Assembly: GCF_039540405.1 (NCBI RefSeq)
Contig: NZ_BAABEY010000018.1
Span: 248,001 to 312,000 of the forward strand
Length of the DNA stretch: 64,000 bases
From: Ravibacter arvi
GTDB lineage: Bacteria; Bacteroidota; Bacteroidia; Cytophagales; Spirosomataceae
Direction of reading: 5' to 3'
In this document: one piece after another, positions 58,848 to 64,000 of the stretch
How positions within the stretch are numbered: position 1 is the stretch's first letter
Layout of the letters: the number at the start of each line of letters is the position of its first letter
The notes under the pieces: model-generated
Told to the model about the DNA's origin: nothing
The model's database searches: none
What the model saw: the letters and a program-made list of their open reading frames with translations, nothing else
Position numbers and translations under genes: made by a program

Positions 58848-59708
58848 TCACTTCAATGTGATTTCCTTGAAAGTTTTGGTAAGGTCCGTAAGCGACTGTT
58901 CAACTCCCATTCGCTCAAGTGACGAAGCCCCCACAAACCCGTGTGCGTCCGTCCTGGACAGAATTTCGACAACGTCTTCCGGCGTGTTTACCGGGCCGCC
59001 ATGCGTGAGAAAAAATACATCCGGGTTGGCCTCTCGGACCGCCTCAATAATGCGCTGGGTTTTCTCTGCGGCGATTTCCATGGTTACCGTTGCGTTTACC
59101 ACGCCGATTGAGCCGCCCACTGTGGTTCCGACGTGCGCGATGATGGCATCGGCGCCGGCATCCGCCATCTGGATGGCTTCTTCCGGGGTGGCCACGTAGA
59201 CGATAGAGAAGAGGTCCATTTTGGAAGCGAGCGCTACCATTTCGACCTCCTTGTGGAACCCCATGCCGGTTTCCTCCAATACCTGCCTGAAATGGCCGTC
59301 GACAATACTGTGGGTCGGGAAATTGTTGATTCCTGAAAAACCCATCTCTTTTACCTTCAGCAGGTGGTGCCACATTCTGCGGCGGGGGTCCGATCCGTGA
59401 ACACCGCAGATGACCGGTATTTCTTCCACCACCGGAAGCACTTCAAACTCGCCGATCTCCATTGCCACGGCGTTGGCGTCGCCATAGGCCATCAAACCGG
59501 CGGTGGAGCCGTGACCGGACATTCTGAAGCGGCCGGAGTTATAAATGATCAGTAGGTCCGCACCGCCTTTTTCTATAAATTTTGCGCTGATACCGGTTCC
59601 GGCACCCGCGGCGATAATCGCCTTTTTACTGTCGATTGTAGACTGAAGCCGGTCGCGGACTTCTTTTCTGGTATAGGGATTTCCCTTGCCGGTCCAGGGG
59701 TTTGGCAT
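58848..59708 (-). CDS. PEP-hydrolase-like TIM-barrel protein
   Basis: 286 residues. The sequence matches the phosphoenolpyruvate-hydrolase-like TIM-barrel family: AIIAAGAGTGISAKFIEKGGAD, YNSGRFRMSGHGSTAGLM, GVHGSDPRRRMW, GFSGINNFPTHSIVDG and AHVGTTVGGSIG. In many genomes it neighbours Tm-1-like (UPF0261) ATP-binding proteins; none is seen here. It may act on a phosphorylated or keto-acid substrate in the cytoplasm, but the natural reaction is uncertain. The gene lies 87 bp before the GntR gene on the same strand, so the three genes (TIM barrel, GntR, MFS) may be one unit. Confidence 0.85.
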   Translation of the reverse strand: MPNPWTGKGNPYTRKEVRDRLQSTIDSKKAIIAAGAGTGISAKFIEKGGADLLIIYNSGRFRMSGHGSTAGLMAYGDANAVAMEIGEFEVLPVVEEIPVICGVHGSDPRRRMWHHLLKVKEMGFSGINNFPTHSIVDGHFRQVLEETGMGFHKEVEMVALASKMDLFSIVYVATPEEAIQMADAGADAIIAHVGTTVGGSIGVVNATVTMEIAAEKTQRIIEAVREANPDVFFLTHGGPVNTPEDVVEILSRTDAHGFVGASSLERMGVEQSLTDLTKTFKEITLK

Positions 59709-59799
59709 GGTAGTTCGGGGTTAGAAGTGATTTCCTTTTCTATACAAGAACAGCCCGGAGCGGATATGACTTCCCGGCGGGCGCAATTTTTTCCGGGAA

Positions 59800-60606
59800 C
59801 TAGATGGCCATGATGCCAATCAGTCGTTCCAGCACCTCAAGCACACCATCTTCGTTGTTGTTCTTTGCGATGAAGCGCGCCACACCTTTGACTTCAGGGT
59901 GGCCGTTGGCCATGGCGTAACTGAAATAAGCTTCATTCATCATTTCGAGATCGTTCAGGTAATCGCCGAATACCATGGTCTGCTCTTTCGTGGCGCCGTA
60001 CATATTTTGCAGCATGGAAACGGCATTGCCTTTATGAGCCAGCTTGTCTGAAATGTCGAGCCAGGTGTCGGCAGAGACTTTTACCTGGTAATGGTCAAAT
60101 AAATGAGCAAAGCTGGGATACGAGTTTTGTTCGGAACCGGTAAGGTCGCATACCGTAAATTTCAGAATATCGTCGTCAACCGACCTGATATCAGGAACGA
60201 TTTCGAACGATTCGAAGTAGGTGGAAAGATGGTTAATAAAAACCGGGTCATTGTTTTCTATATAGGCGGCTTTTTTTCCGCACAGCACGAGATTCGCGCT
60301 GGGCACGTTTCTGCCAATGCCTACCAGCTGTTGAATTTGCTCGCTGGAAAGGGTTTGGGAATGAATTTCCCTGCCCTGGTACACTACGTAGCTGCCGTTT
60401 TCGGCTGCAAAAATAACCCGGTCCTCAATTGGTCCGAATAATTTCCGGAGATTCTGGTATTGGCGGCCGCTGGCTACGACAAAAGTGATGCCGGCGGCGT
60501 AAAGTTGTTCGAAGACATCAAAAAACTTTGGATTGAGCTGATGCGAAGCGTTCAGCAATGTGCCGTCTACATCAGATACGATAAGCTTGATATTAGATTT
60601 GTCCAT
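59800..60606 (-). CDS. Cof-type HAD-IIB phosphatase
   Basis: 268 residues. HAD motif I is IVSDVDGTLLN (nucleophile Asp), motif II ASGRQ, and motif IV VFGDYLNDLEMM near residue 215. The alpha/beta cap between motifs II and III is the IIB type (FAAENGSYVVYQG). Such enzymes dephosphorylate sugar phosphates or cofactor intermediates such as FMN-related compounds. Its ATG is 5 bp after the M48 protease stop. The precise substrate is unknown. Confidence 0.9.
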   Translation of the reverse strand: MDKSNIKLIVSDVDGTLLNASHQLNPKFFDVFEQLYAAGITFVVASGRQYQNLRKLFGPIEDRVIFAAENGSYVVYQGREIHSQTLSSEQIQQLVGIGRNVPSANLVLCGKKAAYIENNDPVFINHLSTYFESFEIVPDIRSVDDDILKFTVCDLTGSEQNSYPSFAHLFDHYQVKVSADTWLDISDKLAHKGNAVSMLQNMYGATKEQTMVFGDYLNDLEMMNEAYFSYAMANGHPEVKGVARFIAKNNNEDGVLEVLERLIGIMAI

Positions 60607-60611
60607 TCAAT

Positions 60612-61394
60612 TTACTTACGGCTGTACTTTTCAATTGCCGCTTTAATTTTTTCCATTCGGTTTGCGGGACTGGGATGTGTGCTCGCGTACTCAGGAGGGG
60701 CGTTCCCCCCGGAGGCTTCTTCGAGCACGTGCATTACCTGGAGAAGTGCCTCCGGCTTATACCCGGCCTGAATGAGGTATTTTACGCCGAAGTCGTCAGA
60801 TTCCAATTCGTCTTCACGCCCGTATTTCAGGTTGATCATATTGGCCACGTACTGCGCAATATAGGCAGAATTGCTCGGAGATCCCGGGTCGCTCATGGCA
60901 ATGGTCGCCGCCCCTGCCAGGCCTGACATCAGTTCCTGGGTAGCCATTTGCTCGGCAGAATGCCGTCCGACCACGTGGCCGATCTCATGCCCAAGCACGC
61001 CGGCTACCTCGTCTTCCGTTTTCAATCTCTGGAGAAGCGCGGCGGTGATAAAAATCTGGCCGCCCGGCAAGGCAAAAGCATTAACGGTCCGGCTATCGGC
61101 CAGCACGTGAAAATCATACTGGTAGGGTGAGCGGGCAGCATCGGAGTTTTTGACAATTTTTTGGCCAATGGCCTTGACTGCCTGTTGGACTTTGGGGTCC
61201 TGGTAAAGCCCGCCAAATTCTGCCGCCATTTGGGGAGCGCTCTGCAGCCCCATCGCCACCTCTTGTTCGGGGGTGAGGCTTACCCGCTGTTTCTCGCCGG
61301 TTACCGGGTTTTCCTGGGTTTTGGTCCAATAGCCGATCAAGCTGATGAGTGCGATAACAATCGCTATCAGAAAGCGTCCAGATCTGTTTCTCAT
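60612..61394 (-). CDS. M48-family metallopeptidase, membrane-anchored
   Basis: 260 residues. One N-terminal hydrophobic segment (FLIAIVIALISLIGYW) anchors it to the inner membrane or serves as signal peptide. The zinc site is HEIGHVVGRHSAEQ (VLGHEIGHVVGRH), with the third ligand Glu in REDELESDDFGV. ASTHPSPANRMEKIK at the end is also typical for the BepA/Oma1-like M48 group, which acts on misfolded envelope proteins. No TPR repeats are present. Co-transcribed with the HAD gene. Confidence 0.92.
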   Translation of the reverse strand: MRNRSGRFLIAIVIALISLIGYWTKTQENPVTGEKQRVSLTPEQEVAMGLQSAPQMAAEFGGLYQDPKVQQAVKAIGQKIVKNSDAARSPYQYDFHVLADSRTVNAFALPGGQIFITAALLQRLKTEDEVAGVLGHEIGHVVGRHSAEQMATQELMSGLAGAATIAMSDPGSPSNSAYIAQYVANMINLKYGREDELESDDFGVKYLIQAGYKPEALLQVMHVLEEASGGNAPPEYASTHPSPANRMEKIKAAIEKYSRK

Positions 61395-61466
61395 AATTTT
61401 GCCGGTGACTGAGATGTCAAAATATTTATCAAAAATGGGTATTTATTTCTTCCTTTGCAATGAAGG

Positions 61467-61579
61467 GGAAATCGGAAATCGGAGATCGGAAATCAGAATT
61501 CGGAAATCGGAGATCAAAATTCAGAAATCGGATGGGAGCGAGCCTGCGGGGCGCGGCCGATTTCCGACCTCCGATTTCC
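61467..61579. repeat. GGAAATC heptamer array with inverted arm (family A)
   Basis: Nine in-phase heptamers (GGAAATC, GGAGATC, AGAATTC, AAAATTC variants) at 61467-61529, then a GC-rich loop (GCCTGCGGGGCGCGGCC), then the inverted arm GATTTCC GACCTCC GATTTCC at 61559-61579. It can form a bent hairpin. It lies between the M48 and rhodanese genes and supplies a false N-terminal extension to the latter. Confidence 0.88.
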
Positions 61580-61611
61580 CTCCCTTCCCTTCAGACGAAA
61601 GCATTCAACAC

Positions 61612-61917
61612 ATGTCACGTAATAGTTACCAGGATATAACGCTACAGGAGTTCCGGGCGATGCGTTCCGAAGCGGGGGCCGTTGCAGTCGATGTCCGTGA
61701 GCCTTGGGAATTTGAGGAGTTTAATGAAGGCGGGGTTAATATCCCGTTATCTGAAATACGGCAAAGGCGGTCGTTGCTTGAGCCTTTTGAGACGATACTG
61801 GTGATTTGTTCCAACGGAACCCGGAGCCGGGTTGCGGCCATGGACTACTGCCGGGTACCGGAATGGCACTCCAAAAGGATATTCCATTTAAAAGGTGGAA
61901 TTCTGGAAGCGGAATAG
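61612..61917 (+). CDS. Single-domain rhodanese-like sulfurtransferase
   Basis: 101 residues from ATG 61612 (MSRNSYQDITLQEF). The in-frame extension to 61345 is made of M48 antisense and repeat DNA. AVDVREPWEFEEFNEGGVNIPLSEI is present in pieces (VDVREPWEF and GGVNIPLSEI), and the active-site loop is VICSNGTRSRVAA with the catalytic Cys. Single-domain rhodaneses move sulfur from thiosulfate or persulfide donors to acceptors. It converges on dapF with 3 bp between the stops. Confidence 0.9.
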   Translation: MSRNSYQDITLQEFRAMRSEAGAVAVDVREPWEFEEFNEGGVNIPLSEIRQRRSLLEPFETILVICSNGTRSRVAAMDYCRVPEWHSKRIFHLKGGILEAE

Positions 61918-61920
61918 CGG

Positions 61921-62697
61921 TCAGACAGCGCCGCTGAATACGAATTCTGCCGGACCGGTAAGGTAAATGTCCCGAAAATTACCCGGTTCTGTCCCCCGTA
62001 TAAATTCAACTGAAAGCATTCCCCCGGGCACCCGGACCGCAACCGGACCTTCCCAGCCGAAGCATTCTGCCGCTACCAGCGCGCAAGCGGTTACGCCGGT
62101 GCCGCAGGCCAGGGTTTCATCTTCGACGCCCCTTTCATAGGTCCTGACTTTCAGGTAATCCTTTTCAATTACCTGGGCAAAATTAACATTGGTGCCGCCC
62201 TCGGGGCCGTAGACAGGGCCATAGCGCACCGCTTTACCAATACCCACGACATCGGTTTCATCCACGGAAGTTACGAAGGCAACATAATGCGGAGAGCCGG
62301 TGTTTGTAAAATAATGATCTTCCAGTGTTTCGATACCATTTACGTCGCTCATCCCCAGTCGCACCACCTGGTCATTCAATTCGGCCGTGTGCTCACCGTC
62401 TACTGCTATAAATCGTGTGAAGTCCCCGACCATACCGAGGTCCCGGGCAAACCGGACCGCGCAGCGCCCGCCATTTCCGCACATACTGCCTTCCGCGCCG
62501 TCTGCATTGAAATAAACCATCCTGAAATCATAGCCGGGGTCGTTCCGGAGAAGGATCAGGCCGTCAGCGCCGATGCCGAACCGCCGGTCACAAAGCGACG
62601 CAATCTGTTCCTGTTTGGCCGTAAAAGTAAGGTTACGGTCATCAATCATGATAAAATCATTGCCTGCGCCCTGGTATTTGAAGAATTCGGTAGTCAT
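61921..62697 (-). CDS. dapF: Diaminopimelate epimerase
   Basis: 258 residues. The enzyme interconverts LL- and meso-diaminopimelate for lysine and peptidoglycan. The two catalytic cysteines are in SMCGNGGRCAVR and LACGTGVTACAL. YQGAGNDFIMIDDRN at the start and RRFGIGADGLILL are family signatures. The promoter element TAATTTTG lies 33 bp upstream. It is monocistronic as far as can be seen. Confidence 0.96.
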   Translation of the reverse strand: MTTEFFKYQGAGNDFIMIDDRNLTFTAKQEQIASLCDRRFGIGADGLILLRNDPGYDFRMVYFNADGAEGSMCGNGGRCAVRFARDLGMVGDFTRFIAVDGEHTAELNDQVVRLGMSDVNGIETLEDHYFTNTGSPHYVAFVTSVDETDVVGIGKAVRYGPVYGPEGGTNVNFAQVIEKDYLKVRTYERGVEDETLACGTGVTACALVAAECFGWEGPVAVRVPGGMLSVEFIRGTEPGNFRDIYLTGPAEFVFSGAV

Positions 62698-62729
62698 TTT
62701 TTTTAAAAGATGCTGCTTGCGGGTTTATA

Positions 62730-62737
62730 CAAAATTA
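62730..62737 (-). promoter_or_regulatory. dapF -7 promoter element
   Basis: TAATTTTG on the minus strand matches TAnnTTTG exactly, 33 bp before the dapF ATG. TTTT rather than TTTG is at the -33 spacing. Confidence 0.5.
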
Positions 62738-62872
62738 CAACAGAAACTGACGGAAGAAAAATGTAAGAGGGGCTTGAGAAAAATTAAGGCCGGAAAAAAC
62801 ACGACGATTGCCGGTAGGGGTGACCGGACGGAGCTGGGCGGCTGCCAATTACACGTGCCTGGGCTGCGCCGT

Positions 62873-63490
62873 TCAAAGGGGGACCCTCATCCAACAGAGC
62901 ATCCAGGCGCCTGCGTGGACGAGGTGGGGGATAATCCGGCGTAATTTGGTTAAAGCCTTGCAAAGTAGATTGGCAACAGACTGACGGTTGATGTTGATGA
63001 GCGAAGCAATCTGATCATTTTCAAGCCCCTGGTAATACTTGAGGAAGATTACCTCCCGCTGCCGGACCGGTAAGTCCAAAATGGCTTTTTCCAACCTTGA
63101 ATGGTTGGTAGCGCTTACTTCTGTAGAAATGATCTCGCTTTCAATGGTGTTTCCTTCCGCATCCGGAAACCAGTCTGCATGGGGGAGATCTGTGTGAAAC
63201 TCCCCTTTGCGGTAGGTATGCAGGATGTTATTGCGGATGGAGCGAAGCAGGTACATCGTTACTTGCTCTATGTGAACGTTTCTGCGGTTTTCCCATAGAT
63301 GAAGATAAAGATCCTGGATGGTATCCTTGATCAGCTCTTTGTCCCGGGTATAGTTCTGGGCGTAGGCAAAAAGCGAAGCATAATGATCCTCTCCAAGCTG
63401 GCAAAAGGCCATCTTGTCCCCGGCCCTTGACTTATGCCAGAGGTCCAGATAAAAAAGGTTGTCTTTTAGTAACGGGTGCCTTCTTCTCAA
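62873..63490 (-). CDS. ECF-subfamily RNA polymerase sigma factor (2)
   Basis: 205 residues. Region 2 is SLFAYAQNYTRDKELIKDTI with QDLYLHLWENRR, and region 4 is ILDLPVRQREVIFLKYYQG with NDQIASLININRQSVANLL. The tail HLVHAGAWMLCWMRVPL is hydrophobic. The type is common in Bacteroidota ahead of FecR/SusC systems, but the next gene leftward is dapF, so no anti-sigma is linked here. It lies downstream of the DUF1501 gene. Confidence 0.92.
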   Translation of the reverse strand: MRRRHPLLKDNLFYLDLWHKSRAGDKMAFCQLGEDHYASLFAYAQNYTRDKELIKDTIQDLYLHLWENRRNVHIEQVTMYLLRSIRNNILHTYRKGEFHTDLPHADWFPDAEGNTIESEIISTEVSATNHSRLEKAILDLPVRQREVIFLKYYQGLENDQIASLININRQSVANLLCKALTKLRRIIPHLVHAGAWMLCWMRVPL

Positions 63491-63581
63491 GTGAGTTAAA
63501 TCAGTTTACCAGAGAGATTGTGTCACTAATTTACGAAAATTGGAACTAAGAAAAATATAATATGATTAATTTGTGCTTCTC

Positions 63582-64000
63582 TTATACACGCAGGAGGAGT
63601 TCCGGTACAATTTTGCCATTCCCGTCAGGAGTGGTATAAAAAGGGCGTTTCTCCACTTCGTATTGCGTGTCCGGGGGGATACCCAGCGCATGATAAATGG
63701 TCTGATGTACCTGTTCAATCCTGATCGGGTTCTCAATGGTTTTACAGGGACGCTCGTCAGCCGTTTTCCCGTATACAAATCCCTTTTTTACCCCGCCGCC
63801 AAACATCAGCATCGAGCACCCGTCTGTAAAGTGGCGGTGCATGCCGTAAAATTTGAGGTCCGAGAGAATATCCGGTTGATTTACCTGTTCCTGTACGGTA
63901 GCATCGGGCCTTCCTTCTACCATCATATCGCGGCTGAATTCGCTGGCAATGATGATGAGCGTACGGTCGAGATGTCCGCTCCGGTCGAGATCACGGATAA
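63582..64000 (-). CDS. DUF1501 domain protein, C-terminal part, partial
   Basis: The frame is open to the right edge of the window. Readable residues include LIIIASEFSRDMMVEG, MLMFGGGVKKGFVYGKT and RIEQVHQTIYHALGIPPDT. These match the C-terminus of DUF1501 proteins (sulfatase/phosphatase-like fold, common with planctomycete-type cytochrome partner proteins, DUF1553/DUF1549). The normal start and Tat signal lie beyond the window. The function of DUF1501 is not established. A methionine at 63926 is internal and not a start. Confidence 0.85.
   Translation of the reverse strand, partial: IRDLDRSGHLDRTLIIIASEFSRDMMVEGRPDATVQEQVNQPDILSDLKFYGMHRHFTDGCSMLMFGGGVKKGFVYGKTADERPCKTIENPIRIEQVHQTIYHALGIPPDTQYEVEKRPFYTTPDGNGKIVPELLLRV

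Overview
The window looks like a chromosomal segment of a Bacteroidota bacterium, most plausibly Cytophagales (Dyadobacter/Spirosoma-like). The evidence is a SusC/SusD pair, many lipoprotein and twin-arginine signal sequences, few Shine-Dalgarno sites, several exact TAnnTTTG -7 promoter elements, and secreted Gfo/Idh/MocA, ThuA, PVC-type propeller, DUF1501 and DUF4838 proteins. The genus is inference. I see no rRNA, tRNA, CRISPR array, prophage or transposase.

Layout. 1-5.6 kb: the 3' end of ribD, then a leftward sugar cluster (FHS-type transporter, GHMP kinase, aroE, DUF4838 protein). 5.9-13.2 kb: a PTPS/folE overlapping pair, an LRR protein, a LacI regulator divergent from a sialate O-acetylesterase, and an unknown polytopic membrane protein. 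13.2-13.9 kb is non-coding and holds three tandem 172-bp repeats behind a 17-bp minirepeat. 13.9-26.1 kb is mostly housekeeping: a double-domain GDPD, an M20 amidohydrolase, an SF1 helicase, uvrC, marC, a MazG-like protein, pepT, trmN6, a GT2 glycosyltransferase and ppa. 26.3-29.5 kb: a leftward metA-crp-SMR-GNAT-GNAT run.

29.6-54.7 kb is the centrepiece: about 25 kb with every gene on the minus strand. In transcription order it reads ECF sigma, an 88-aa cytoplasmic anti-sigma-like protein, a 1174-aa ThuA/propeller/HEAT/cupredoxin lipoprotein, ThuA, Gfo/Idh, a GH-A-clan hydrolase lipoprotein, a GntR/FCD regulator, SusC, SusD, two Tat-exported Gfo/Idh proteins, a class III aminotransferase, a DgoD-like enolase-superfamily dehydratase, an SDR, a ceramidase-like hydrolase, a sodium/solute symporter, a GH109-type Gfo/Idh protein and an ankyrin protein. 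I read it as a glycoside/uronate utilisation locus with a strong periplasmic redox component. The GntR regulator probably binds a TGTnnACA-type operator present at its own start and twice upstream of susC.

54.9-64 kb: an unknown lipoprotein, a second GntR/Fsr-type MFS pair with a PEP-hydrolase-like TIM barrel, a Cof-type HAD phosphatase, an M48 protease, a rhodanese, dapF, another ECF sigma factor and the end of a DUF1501 gene.

The most unusual feature of the DNA is a set of intergenic heptanucleotide-repeat elements. One family is (TGAGGnn)n with inverted (CCTCAnn)n copies, at nine places. The other is (GGAAATC)n with inverted copies, at three places. They fill the gap between a stop codon and the next start almost exactly, can form long hairpins (one a perfect 25-bp stem), in one case supply the stop codon of the upstream gene, and create false N-terminal extensions in open reading frames.
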